Shown: positions 1-6,287, counted from the stretch's first letter. The stretch is DNA of 34,820 nucleotides from Clostridia bacterium (GCA_017456605.1 JAFTJA010000011.1:1-34820); one strand, 5' to 3'. Numbers and translations: made by a program. The notes: generated from the sequence alone by a model not told the origin.

Positions 1-182
1 CCCGCGCCCACTGCACCGCTGGAAACCAGGACCACTTGAACTCCGCGGTTTTTCAGGTCGGAAATCACACGGACAATGCTTTCGATTTTCTTTATGTTCA
101 GCTTTCCGGTTTCATAGGTAAGGGAGGAAGTTCCCACCTTGATCACTATGCGTTTTAAATTTTGAAATCTTGAATAATCCAT
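1..182 (-). CDS. proB: Glutamate 5-kinase, N-terminal part (runs off the left edge)
   Basis: Glutamate 5-kinase phosphorylates L-glutamate to glutamyl-5-phosphate, the first step of proline synthesis in the cytosol. Only the first 60 codons lie in the window, read leftward from ATG at 182. They contain the family's amino-acid-kinase start ([19 protein letters not shown] at about residues 10-28) and the conserved [12 protein letters not shown] at the window edge. A purine-rich SD (GAGAGG) lies about 10 nt upstream, and a canonical sigma-A promoter lies at 252-280. Recognition rests on the N-terminal motif alone; the C-terminal PUA domain that many members carry cannot be checked. The gene is the last core gene before the repeat-rich patch on its right. 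Confidence 0.9.
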   Translation of the reverse strand, partial: MDYSRFQNLKRIVIKVGTSSLTYETGKLNIKKIESIVRVISDLKNRGVQVVLVSSGAVGA

Positions 183-251
183 AAAAAGACGCCTCTCTTG
201 TCTTTGATTTTAATACTTGATAAAACTGCAAACACTTCCCAGTCTAAGTTC

Positions 252-280
252 AGTATACTGAATTATCAAAATATTGTCAA
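252..280 (-). promoter_or_regulatory. Sigma-A promoter of proB
   Basis: Read leftward: TTGACA (280-275), 17-nt spacer, TATACT (257-252). The -10 box is the centre of a perfect 14-bp palindrome, TTCAGTATACTGAA (249-262), which could be an operator or a chance consequence of the -10 sequence. The start of transcription would lie about 60 nt before the proB ATG. Confidence 0.8.
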
Positions 281-296
281 GCCGGATGGGTAAATG

Positions 297-326
297 TTGA
301 AAAGAGGATGGGAGTGTGGTATAATG
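297..326 (+). promoter_or_regulatory. Promoter-like site ahead of the hairpin array
   Basis: TTGAAA (297-302), 18-nt spacer, TATAAT (321-326). It points into the hairpin array and, 318 nt further on, the DUF559 gene. It could drive that gene with a long structured leader. No other promoter was seen between here and 644. Confidence 0.55.
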
Positions 327-525
327 ATTTCAAGCAAAGCTTGAAATCGTCGATATAAATCTCTTGCGAGATTTTCGATATGTGTTAAAGCACTCGATAT
401 GCCTTACGGCTCGATATGTTGCCTTACGGCAACGAGATTTATATCATATCGAGTTTTGAGCAAAGCGAAAAACATATCGATTTTGTGACAACAAAAATAT
501 CGAGCAAACGAAGTTTGTATATCGA
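327..525. repeat. Array of short hairpins separated by TCGATAT/ATATCGA words
   Basis: About seven short inverted repeats follow each other, joined by copies of TCGATAT or its complement. Clear ones are GATTTCAAGC-aaa-GCTTGAAATC (327-349), AATCTC-ttgc-GAGATT (358-373), TTGCC/GGCAA (419-432, inside a larger CGATATG/CATATCG pair at 412-451), TTTTGT/ACAAAA (481-496) and CAAAC-gaa-GTTTG (505-517). The stems differ in sequence while the spacer word is kept. It is not a CRISPR: there is no constant repeat and there are no spacers of even length. The stretch has no credible gene. It lies directly before a nuclease gene framed by terminal repeats. Confidence 0.65.
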
Positions 526-536
526 CAAAAGCGGAG

Positions 537-577
537 GCATCTAAACCGTCTATCCCGCATAGTAAGGTTGTCGAATA
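537..577 (+). repeat. 41-bp repeat, copy 1 (second copy at 1459-1499)
   Basis: This copy is identical over 41 bp to 1459-1499, beginning GCATCTAAACCGTC and ending GTTGTCGAATA. It is non-coding here and lies 7 nt before the left end of the nuclease element. A short, diverged start of the same sequence (GGCATCTAAATCGT) recurs at 2101-2114, right after the second element. The 15 nt before it (522-536) resemble 1898-1912 near the end of the second membrane-protein gene. Confidence 0.85.
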
Positions 578-643
578 TTGTCGTAAAAGCCTCCCCAGAG
601 CATAGGGGAGGTGTTGAGCGAAAGCGAAACGGAGGGGTTGTAA

Positions 644-1012
644 ATGGACAGAAAACATAATATTAAATTAGTTCCATTTGCAAAGGAACTCAGAAAAAAT
701 ATGACAAAAGAAGAACGACATCTTTGGTATGATTTTTTAAGAGAATATCCTATAAAGGTCACAAGACAAAAAGTGTTAGGCAAATACATAGCGGATTTTT
801 ATTGTGCAAAAGCAAATATTGTTATAGAATTGGATGGTTCTCAACATTATGAGGATGAGGGTATTGTCAATGATGAACAGAGAACTCAATATTTACAACA
901 ATATGGAATAAATGTTATTAGAATTTCAAATCTTGATGTTTTGAAAAACTTCGAGGGCGTGTGTATGTATATTGATAATGAAATAAAACAATCCCTCAGT
1001 CAGCTACGCTGA
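644..1012 (+). CDS. DUF559/Vsr-like endonuclease-domain protein
   Basis: A 122-residue protein of the DUF559 (PF04480-type) family, which belongs to the Vsr-like PD-(D/E)XK nuclease fold. The typical core is visible: an EERHLW helix near residues 23-28, then RQKVLGKYIADFYC (41-54) and IELDGSQHY (61-69). D51, E62 and D64 are the likely acidic metal ligands. The SD GGAGG (631-635) is supplied by the left terminal repeat, 8 nt before the ATG, and residues 116-122 plus the stop are encoded by the right terminal repeat. The gene is visibly AT-rich compared with proB and dusB. Members are usually annotated as endonuclease-domain proteins with no proven role. The link to element movement is inferred from position only. 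Confidence 0.85.
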   Translation: MDRKHNIKLVPFAKELRKNMTKEERHLWYDFLREYPIKVTRQKVLGKYIADFYCAKANIVIELDGSQHYEDEGIVNDEQRTQYLQQYGINVIRISNLDVLKNFEGVCMYIDNEIKQSLSQLR

Positions 1013-1038
1013 CAGCTCCCTTTACACAAGGGAGCCTA
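988..1038 (+). repeat. Right terminal repeat of element 1 (identical copy at 2047-2097)
   Basis: A 51-bp sequence identical to 2047-2097. It folds into two hairpins, GTCAGC-tac-GCTGAC (999-1013) and GCTCCCTT/AAGGGAGC (1015-1035), and includes the TGA of the nuclease gene (1010-1012). Its reverse complement matches the plan of the left end at 585-642. Confidence 0.9.
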
Positions 1039-1128
1039 TGGCAAGGGCGCCTTTGGTGAATGAAATTTTTTGTCCCGAGCTTAGCACGGGCCTATGCAGG
1101 ATGTCGAAAAAAATAAAAGGAGAATGAA

Positions 1129-1500
1129 ATGTTTAATAGGCCAAAATATTTGTGGTTATCGTTTATAGCTTTTGGAATAATTTCATATCGATGTAGAAAC
1201 ACAATATTGCATAAGAGCAAGGAAAGAGATTACAGTCTTTGGTTTCGTTATATTAGATTCGAACTGTTCTGGGGAATGCTTACACTTATTATTCCGGCTG
1301 CTGTCATAGTATTGCTTATGCATATTTTTTCTAATTATAGTCCTACAATAGAACTTTTTATAAATATAATAGGTCTGGTTTATTTATATTTCGGTGGAGT
1401 GGTTTTATCTTTTAAGCTATACGATTGGAAAATTAAAAATATTGAGCAAAAACAAGTTGCATCTAAACCGTCTATCCCGCATAGTAAGGTTGTCGAATAA
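1129..1500 (+). CDS. Small predicted membrane protein, 123 aa
   Basis: Function not recognised. The protein has three predicted hydrophobic segments (about residues 8-20, 48-68 and 76-95) joined by basic loops, and a basic, lysine-rich C-terminus. The ATG follows a good AGGAG SD (1118-1122). The last 13 residues (ASKPSIPHSKVVE) and the stop lie in the second copy of the 41-bp repeat, so the present C-terminus is probably repeat-derived and the gene may have been longer or different. Codon use is AT-rich like the nuclease gene and unlike the core genes around it, which suggests transfer. An 18-nt gap separates it from the next membrane-protein gene, so the two are probably transcribed together. 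Confidence 0.6.
   Translation: MFNRPKYLWLSFIAFGIISYRCRNTILHKSKERDYSLWFRYIRFELFWGMLTLIIPAAVIVLLMHIFSNYSPTIELFINIIGLVYLYFGGVVLSFKLYDWKIKNIEQKQVASKPSIPHSKVVE
1459..1499 (+). repeat. 41-bp repeat, copy 2
   Basis: Identical to 537-577. In this position it is in frame with the 123-residue membrane protein and encodes its last residues and most of its stop codon. Confidence 0.85.
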
Positions 1501-1518
1501 TGTTGAAAGGAGAAAAGT

Positions 1519-1923
1519 ATGAAAATTAGAAGGACATTAGCATTATTATTTTTAATGCTGATAGTAGCATTATCTTGGATTACGAATTTTGGATGGTACA
1601 GACTCTTTGGCACTTTAATTCTAATACCATTTATTCATGCTATATTTGTTTTTGCTATCTCTGTAGTTGGGATAAACTATTTAGATTTTAAAAAAATTAG
1701 GGCATATAACTTTCTCTTCTTAATCACATATTTAATGAGCAATATTTTTCTTTCGGATGTAAATGAAGAAGACGTTCTTATGTTTTTTGGATTAATACAC
1801 AATGGAGTTTTGTGTAATATTGGAAATGTAATTGCGATTATTTCTTTAATAGCGCATTTAGGTTTAAGTATATTACAAATTATCGAGATAAGGCGTGTCG
1901 ATAAAAGCAGAGAAAAGACTTGA
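1519..1923 (+). CDS. Small predicted membrane protein, 134 aa
   Basis: Function not recognised. Four hydrophobic segments are visible (about residues 7-21, 29-52, 66-79 and 102-122), with a short charged C-terminus. The ATG follows GAAAGGAG at a normal distance. It lies 18 nt downstream of the 123-residue membrane-protein gene and shares its AT-rich composition, so the pair is probably a bicistronic cargo. The end of the gene includes TCGATAAAAGCAGAG (1898-1912), close to 522-536 next to the first 41-bp repeat. This suggests that the tail of this gene too was joined to repeat sequence. No immunity, toxin or transporter family can be assigned with confidence. Confidence 0.6.
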   Translation: MKIRRTLALLFLMLIVALSWITNFGWYRLFGTLILIPFIHAIFVFAISVVGINYLDFKKIRAYNFLFLITYLMSNIFLSDVNEEDVLMFFGLIHNGVLCNIGNVIAIISLIAHLGLSILQIIEIRRVDKSREKT

Positions 1924-1972
1924 TCTTAATTTTACACGAACTATATAAAGATGTCGAATGTGGTCGAAAAAC

Positions 1973-2097
1973 AAAAGCCTCCCCAGAGCATAGGGGAGGT
2001 GTTGAGCGAAAGCGAAACGGAGGGGTTGTATATAAAAGAAAACACAACAATCCCTCAGTCAGCTACGCTGACAGCTCCCTTTACACAAGGGAGCCTA
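1973..2097 (+). mobile_element. Internally deleted copy of the terminal-repeat element (MITE-like)
   Basis: The left end 1973-2030 is identical to 585-642 and the right end 2047-2097 is identical to 988-1038. Only 16 nt lie between them. Those 16 nt resemble the first codons of the nuclease gene: the reading YKRKHN matches MDRKHN of the full gene before the sequence jumps into the right end. So this looks like a deletion derivative of a nuclease-bearing element rather than an independent pair of repeats. The 69-codon frame across it is not a gene. Confidence 0.7.
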
Positions 2098-2148
2098 AGT
2101 GGCATCTAAATCGTTCACTTATTTTATAATAAAAAAAGGAGAATTCTT

Positions 2149-2466
2149 ATGACGTCATCAGCAATTTTCAGCACCGCTTTTAACTGCTTTGCAATAGTTC
2201 TTTTTGCGGTTTGCTGGGGTGCGATTATTATAAAAATTATAAAAAGCCGATATGCTCAGGTGAAGCGGGTTAAAGCAGAAGTAGTGGACAAATATAAAAA
2301 CCAAATTGTCACTAAACACGGCATAACAGAGAGATATGTGGTCGTTTTTTCGGCAGGAGGAAAAAGGCTTGCCTTTGATGTGTCTGAATTCTCGTTTGCG
2401 GGTTACAGAATCAAAGAAAAAGGCACTCTTGAATATAAGGGCAACAAAATCATAGATTTTAAATAA
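2149..2466 (+). CDS. Small membrane-anchored protein, DUF2500-like
   Basis: A 105-residue protein with one N-terminal membrane segment (about residues 9-30, ending in KIIKSRYAQ). A soluble beta-rich part follows, with a pattern like DUF2500 proteins: AEVVDK, then YVVVFSAGGKRLAFDV, then KGTLEYKGNKIIDF at the end. Function is unknown for that family and the match is by eye. An AGGAG SD (2137-2141) precedes the ATG by 7 nt. A TATAAT lies at 2125-2130 but I see no matching -35. The gene begins 50 nt after the deleted element, so that insertion probably replaced part of its upstream region. Composition is closer to the core genes, and it is followed 31 nt later by dusB. Confidence 0.6.
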   Translation: MTSSAIFSTAFNCFAIVLFAVCWGAIIIKIIKSRYAQVKRVKAEVVDKYKNQIVTKHGITERYVVVFSAGGKRLAFDVSEFSFAGYRIKEKGTLEYKGNKIIDFK

Positions 2467-2497
2467 TAATCGGATAAAAAGTGGATAGGGAAAACAT

Positions 2498-3469
2498 ATG
2501 AAAATAAAAAACCTTGAACTTAAAAACAATATATTTCTTGCCCCTATGGCGGGGGTTACAGACAAGGCTTTCAGGCAGATTACCAAGCCTTTTGGGCCCG
2601 GGCTTATGTATACCGAAATGGTTTCGGGAAAGGGGCTTTTTTATAAGAATAAAAAAACGGCAGACCTTTTAGCTGCCGAAGACTTTGAAAAGCCGGTGGC
2701 GGTGCAGCTCTTTGGCCATGAGCCACAAATTCTTGGGGAAATTGCCGAAAAGTCCCTGGAATTCGGTGCAGAGCTTCTTGATATAAATATGGGCTGTCCT
2801 GCACCCAAAATCGTGAACAATGGAGACGGCTCGGCGCTTTCAAAAAATCCTGCTCTGGCGGGAGAGATAATTTCGGCAGTGGTGGATGCTGTGTCAGGAG
2901 CGGTGCCGGTGACAGTGAAAATTCGCAAGGGCTGGGACGAAACATCTGTCAATGCGGTTGAAATGGCAAAAGTTGCAGAAGACAGCGGAGCAGCTGCGGT
3001 AACAGTTCACGGCAGAACACGGGAGCAATTTTACAGCGGAAAGGCTGACCTTGACATAATCAAGGCTGTGAAAACGGCGCTTTCAATCCCGGTAATCGGC
3101 AATGGTGACATAACAGACGGGGAAAGTGCAAAGAGAATGCTTGATTATACGGGTTGTGACGGGATTATGATTGGACGCGGCGCTCAAGGAAATCCGTGGG
3201 TTTTCCGCGAGGTCATTCACTTTCTGGAAACAGGCAAAAGGCTTGCCCCACCAACCATCTTAGAGCGTGCCGAAAAAATGGAGGAACACCTGAGCCTCTT
3301 GGTTCTATACAAGGGTGAGCACCGCGGGATTCAGGAGGCGCGCAAGCATATGGCGTGGTATATAAAGGGTATGAAAGGCGGAGCAAGACTTCGGGAAATT
3401 ATAAACCGAGCCGAATCGAAAAACGATATGCTTGGGGTTATTGATTCTATTAGAACTTTGGTTGGATAA
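2498..3469 (+). CDS. dusB: tRNA-dihydrouridine synthase B family
   Basis: An FMN enzyme that reduces specific uridines of tRNA to dihydrouridine in the cytosol. The 323-residue protein has the full TIM-barrel signature: FLAPMAGVTD (13-22) for FMN, DINMGCPAPK with catalytic Cys100, VKIRKGWD (140-147), VHGRTREQFYSG (170-181), IGNGDI (200-205) and IGRGAQGNPW (225-234). A C-terminal helical domain completes it. The length is normal for DusB. An AGGG-type SD precedes the ATG. In many bacteria dusB lies near regulator or ribosome genes; here it stands between a small membrane protein and the hom-lysC operon, which has its own promoter. No strong terminator is visible after it. Confidence 0.93.
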   Translation: MKIKNLELKNNIFLAPMAGVTDKAFRQITKPFGPGLMYTEMVSGKGLFYKNKKTADLLAAEDFEKPVAVQLFGHEPQILGEIAEKSLEFGAELLDINMGCPAPKIVNNGDGSALSKNPALAGEIISAVVDAVSGAVPVTVKIRKGWDETSVNAVEMAKVAEDSGAAAVTVHGRTREQFYSGKADLDIIKAVKTALSIPVIGNGDITDGESAKRMLDYTGCDGIMIGRGAQGNPWVFREVIHFLETGKRLAPPTILERAEKMEEHLSLLVLYKGEHRGIQEARKHMAWYIKGMKGGARLREIINRAESKNDMLGVIDSIRTLVG

Positions 3470-3540
3470 AATCCACAAAAAAAGAATAAAAAGAAATAAA
3501 AATTTTAGGTCAGAAAATTCCTCATATAGTCAAAAATTCC

Positions 3541-3569
3541 TTGACTTGTGGGGGATTTTGTTGTATTAT
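3541..3569 (+). promoter_or_regulatory. Sigma-A promoter of the hom-lysC operon
   Basis: TTGACT (3541-3546), 17-nt spacer, TATTAT (3564-3569). The leader to the hom ATG is only about 55 nt and shows no riboswitch or T-box. Confidence 0.75.
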
Positions 3570-3632
3570 TTATTTATCTGTATACAAATTTTAAAGTTTT
3601 AAAACCTTATCTTTAGAGAAAGGATGAATAAT

Positions 3633-4850
3633 ATGAAGATTGCCATTATGGGCTTTGGTGTTGTGGGTTCAGGTGTTGGTGAGGTTGTCACCAAAAACCA
3701 GGAAATACTTATCAAAAAATGTGGCGAGCCTATTGAAATCTCACATATTCTTGATTTGCGGGATTTTCCTGACAGTGAATTTAGTTGCTTCACCAAGGAT
3801 TTCAATGATATTTTGAATGACCCTGAGGTTGGCGTTGTTGTAGAAACAATGGGCGGGGTTGATCCTGCATACAAGTTCTCAAAGGAGCTTTTGCTTGCCG
3901 GCAAGCACGTTATCACATCAAACAAAGAGCTTGTTGCAGCACATGGAACCGAGCTTTTGAAAATTGCAAGGGAACGAAACATAAATTACCTCTTTGAGGC
4001 AAGCGTTGGCGGCGGAATTCCCATTATCAGACCGCTTTTCTCCTGTCTGACAGCGGGCGAGGCGACAGACGTTTTTGGAATTCTCAACGGCACAACAAAC
4101 TATATCCTGACCCAGATGTTCCAAAAGGGCGAGAGCTTTGAAAACGCTCTCCGTGCAGCACAGCAAAAGGGTTATGCCGAGGCTGACCCCACAGCTGACG
4201 TTGAGGGCTATGACACCTGCAGAAAGATTGCTATTCTTTCGGCTCTTGCGTTTGGTGACGCGGTTACAACAGACCGCATAAAGACCGAGGGTATAACAAA
4301 AATAACAGCAGAGGATGTTTTCTATGCCGAAAAACTGGGATATTCCATAAAGCTTATCGGACACGCTACAAAAGCAGAGGATGGCGGCGTTTATGCGGCG
4401 GTTTTCCCGGCTTTTGTTCCCAAAACAAATCCTTTGGCGGGCATCAATGATGTGTTCAACGGCATTATTGTGAAAGGCGATGACTTGGGCGAGGTTATGT
4501 TCTATGGCAGAGGTGCAGGAAAGCTTCCCACAGCCAATGCGGTTGTTGCCGATGTGGTTGACGCAATCAAGCACAAGAAGGTAAATATTATCATAAAATG
4601 GAATGAATACAAAGAAGAAAATCAGTCTGACGGAACTTTGCAGAAATATCCGTATTATGTAAGGTTCCAGGGAAAACCTGTTCCAAATCTTGCGGATTGC
4701 AGACTGGTGACCTTTGATGAAGAAACAAACAAAAATGAGTTTGCTGTGATTACTGAAGCTTTGACAGAAAGCGGTCTTGCTGAATTCGTAAAAGCTGTTG
4801 AATTTGAAGGCTGCAAGACCTTGGGAAAACTCAGACTTATTGGTGAATAA
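3633..4850 (+). CDS. hom: Homoserine dehydrogenase
   Basis: Reduces aspartate semialdehyde to homoserine with NAD(P)H, the branch leading to threonine and methionine. The 405-residue protein shows the Rossmann start IMGFGVVGSGVGE (5-17), SNKEL (96-100) with the conserved lysine, FGILNGTTNYIL (148-159), and the catalytic-domain EGYDTCRKIAILSALAFG stretch (191-208). The last 80 or so residues (from YYVRF) look like a short ACT-type regulatory domain, as in Gram-positive enzymes. I chose the ATG at 3633 over the in-frame ATG at 3624, because the SD AAAGGA overlaps 3624 but sits 8 nt before 3633. The aspartokinase gene follows after 20 nt in the same operon. Confidence 0.93.
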   Translation: MKIAIMGFGVVGSGVGEVVTKNQEILIKKCGEPIEISHILDLRDFPDSEFSCFTKDFNDILNDPEVGVVVETMGGVDPAYKFSKELLLAGKHVITSNKELVAAHGTELLKIARERNINYLFEASVGGGIPIIRPLFSCLTAGEATDVFGILNGTTNYILTQMFQKGESFENALRAAQQKGYAEADPTADVEGYDTCRKIAILSALAFGDAVTTDRIKTEGITKITAEDVFYAEKLGYSIKLIGHATKAEDGGVYAAVFPAFVPKTNPLAGINDVFNGIIVKGDDLGEVMFYGRGAGKLPTANAVVADVVDAIKHKKVNIIIKWNEYKEENQSDGTLQKYPYYVRFQGKPVPNLADCRLVTFDEETNKNEFAVITEALTESGLAEFVKAVEFEGCKTLGKLRLIGE

Positions 4851-4870
4851 AGAAATAGGAGGTTTTTAAA

Positions 4871-6076
4871 TTGGCAATTATTGTTCAAAAATTCGGCGGC
4901 AGCTCTGTTGCGGATGCAGCCAAGGTAAACAACGTTGCAAACCGTGTGGTTGAAACCTATCGGGCAGGCAATTCGGTTGTTGTGGTTGTTTCAGCACAGG
5001 GAGATACCACCGATGATCTTATTGAAAAAGCTTATGAAATCAACGAAAGTCCATCAAAGCGTGAGATGGATATGTTGCTTTCATCAGGCGAACAGATTTC
5101 AATAGCGCTCCTTGCGATGGCTATTGAAAAAATCGGTGTTCCGGTGGTTTCGCTTACCGGATGGCAGGCAGGCTTTCTGACAAATTCAAATGCCGGAAAT
5201 GCCAGAATCAAAAAGGTAGACACTGAGAGAATAAAATCAGAGCTTGACCAGAAGAAGATTGTTATTGTTGCGGGCTTCCAGGGCCTTGACAAGTATGAAA
5301 ACATAACCACTCTGGGCAGAGGCGGAAGCGATACATCCGCTGTGGCGATAGCTGCAGCACTTCACGCTGACAAATGCGAGATTTATACTGACGTTGACGG
5401 CGTTTATACCGCTGACCCAAGAATTGTGAAAAATGCGAAGAAGCTCGACGAAATCACATATGATGAAATGCTTGATCTTGCCAGCCTTGGCGCAAATGTG
5501 CTCCACAACCGCTCGGTTGAAATGGCGAAGAAATACGGTGTCAAGCTTGAAGTAAAATCCAGTTTTGAAAAAATTGATGGAACAGTTGTTAAGGAGGCGA
5601 TTGCTGTGGAAAAAATGTTAATCAGAGGTGTTGCAAGGGATAACGATGTTGCCCGTATTGCCATTATTGGTCTTGAAGACAAGCCGGGTATTGCGTTCAG
5701 GGTGTTCTCACTGCTTGCAATGAAGAATATAAACGTGGACGTTATTCTTCAGTCCATCGGACGTGACAACAAAAAGGATATTTCCTTCACCGTGTCAAAA
5801 GGCAATTTGAAAGACGCAATCGAGACCCTCGAAAGCGAAAAGGCAAGCCTTTCATATGAATCAATCACACACCGCGATGACATCAGCAAGGTTTCAATCG
5901 TTGGTGCTGGCATGACAAACAATCCGGGCGTGGCTGCAAAAATGTTTGAGGCGCTTTATGATGCGAATATCAACATTCATATGATTTCAACATCAGAAAC
6001 AAAAATTTCTGTTCTTATCAATGTGAATAATGCAGAAAAAGCTGTTCAGGCAATTCATGACAAGTTCCTTGGTTAA
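4871..6076 (+). CDS. lysC: Aspartate kinase, LysC type with internal beta start
   Basis: Phosphorylates aspartate, the first step toward lysine, threonine, methionine and diaminopimelate. The 401-residue protein starts KFGGSSV (7-13) and has GRGGSDTSA (149-157), YTDVDGVYTADPR (172-184) and two C-terminal ACT domains from about residue 250. The start is TTG at 4871, set by a perfect AGGAGG (4857-4862) 8 nt upstream; no ATG fits. Inside the gene a second perfect SD, AAGGAGG (5591-5597), stands 8 nt before an in-frame GTG (codon 246) and close to ATG codon 249. This is the arrangement that makes the separate beta subunit in Bacillus subtilis aspartokinase II. The gene is cotranscribed with hom. 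Orthology to lysC rather than another ask paralogue is inferred from this architecture. Confidence 0.93.
   Translation: MAIIVQKFGGSSVADAAKVNNVANRVVETYRAGNSVVVVVSAQGDTTDDLIEKAYEINESPSKREMDMLLSSGEQISIALLAMAIEKIGVPVVSLTGWQAGFLTNSNAGNARIKKVDTERIKSELDQKKIVIVAGFQGLDKYENITTLGRGGSDTSAVAIAAALHADKCEIYTDVDGVYTADPRIVKNAKKLDEITYDEMLDLASLGANVLHNRSVEMAKKYGVKLEVKSSFEKIDGTVVKEAIAVEKMLIRGVARDNDVARIAIIGLEDKPGIAFRVFSLLAMKNINVDVILQSIGRDNKKDISFTVSKGNLKDAIETLESEKASLSYESITHRDDISKVSIVGAGMTNNPGVAAKMFEALYDANINIHMISTSETKISVLINVNNAEKAVQAIHDKFLG
5606..6076 (+). CDS. Probable internal product: aspartokinase beta subunit (ACT domains)
   Basis: This is the 156-residue in-frame C-terminal part of the aspartokinase gene, translated separately from GTG at 5606 (or ATG at 5615). 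The signal is AAGGAGG at 5591-5597, as good as any SD in the window and in a coding region where it has no other role. It would contain both ACT domains and form the regulatory subunit of an alpha2-beta2 enzyme, as known for B. subtilis LysC and Corynebacterium aspartokinase. The start in B. subtilis is also close to codon 246 (from memory). The product is inferred; only the signal is seen. Confidence 0.65.
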   Translation: MEKMLIRGVARDNDVARIAIIGLEDKPGIAFRVFSLLAMKNINVDVILQSIGRDNKKDISFTVSKGNLKDAIETLESEKASLSYESITHRDDISKVSIVGAGMTNNPGVAAKMFEALYDANINIHMISTSETKISVLINVNNAEKAVQAIHDKFLG

Positions 6077-6109
6077 GAATTCAAAATTTGAATAAAAACG
6101 AAAAAATGC

Positions 6110-6153
6110 GGCAAACTATCACCGAAAGAGGTTTTAGTTTGCCACTTTTTTAT
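6110..6153. terminator. Bidirectional terminator after lysC
   Basis: The stem GGCAAACT (6110-6117)/AGTTTGCC (6136-6143) is followed by CTTTTTTAT on the plus strand. Read leftward, the same stem is followed by GCATTTTTTCG, so it can also end the leftward mini-gene at 6150-6287. Confidence 0.8.
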
Positions 6154-6287
6154 GCGGTTTCAAAAACTTGTCCGGTTTCACAAAATTCCTGGCAGGATGA
6201 ATTTACGAGGACCGGAGTATAAAAATTTTTTGAAATAAGCACTGCGGCAAGAACCACAAAAAGGATTTTTTTAAAATGCCATATCAT
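6150..6287 (-). CDS. Candidate 45-aa exported mini-protein
   Basis: A short leftward frame from ATG at 6287. It encodes M-I-W-H, then FKKILFVVLAAVLIS, a typical basic-plus-hydrophobic signal or anchor segment (residues 5-19). A short polar tail follows with two cysteines (C32, C36), ending FETA. A strong SD (GGAAAGGAG) lies 10 nt upstream, and the stop overlaps a bidirectional terminator shared with lysC. Start, SD, signal segment and terminator are all in place, which is more than expected from chance. No family is recognised and no clear promoter was found. The rest of the 6077-6487 gap holds only the two terminators. Confidence 0.45.
   Translation of the reverse strand: MIWHFKKILFVVLAAVLISKNFYTPVLVNSSCQEFCETGQVFETA

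Larger units (their letters stand above)
585..1038 (+). mobile_element. Candidate mobile element: DUF559 nuclease gene between inverted ends
   Basis: The left end (585-642) and right end (988-1038) are related as inverted repeats. Each has an outer CCTCCCC/GGGGAGG-type hairpin (590-611; 1015-1035), an inner hairpin or hairpin-like part, and a GGAGGGGTTGT-type inner edge (read as ACAATCCCTC on the right). Both ends recur in a shorter copy at 1973-2097. The nuclease ATG begins 1 nt after the left end, and its stop lies inside the right end. AGCCT occurs at both outer edges in both copies. No target-site duplication outside the ends is obvious. Mobility is an inference; no known transposase is present. 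Confidence 0.6.

Noticed and set aside
327..525. Possible CRISPR array
   Set aside because: No constant repeat of 23-40 nt, no unique spacers of even length and no cas genes; the constant unit is only about 7 nt.
1920..2129. 69-codon open frame on the plus strand
   Set aside because: It is a readthrough of the deleted element with its terminal repeats, without an SD; the frame exists because the repeats lack stops.
3918..4574. 218-codon frame antisense to hom
   Set aside because: Fully opposite a well-recognised gene, with no SD and no recognisable domain; explained by codon bias.
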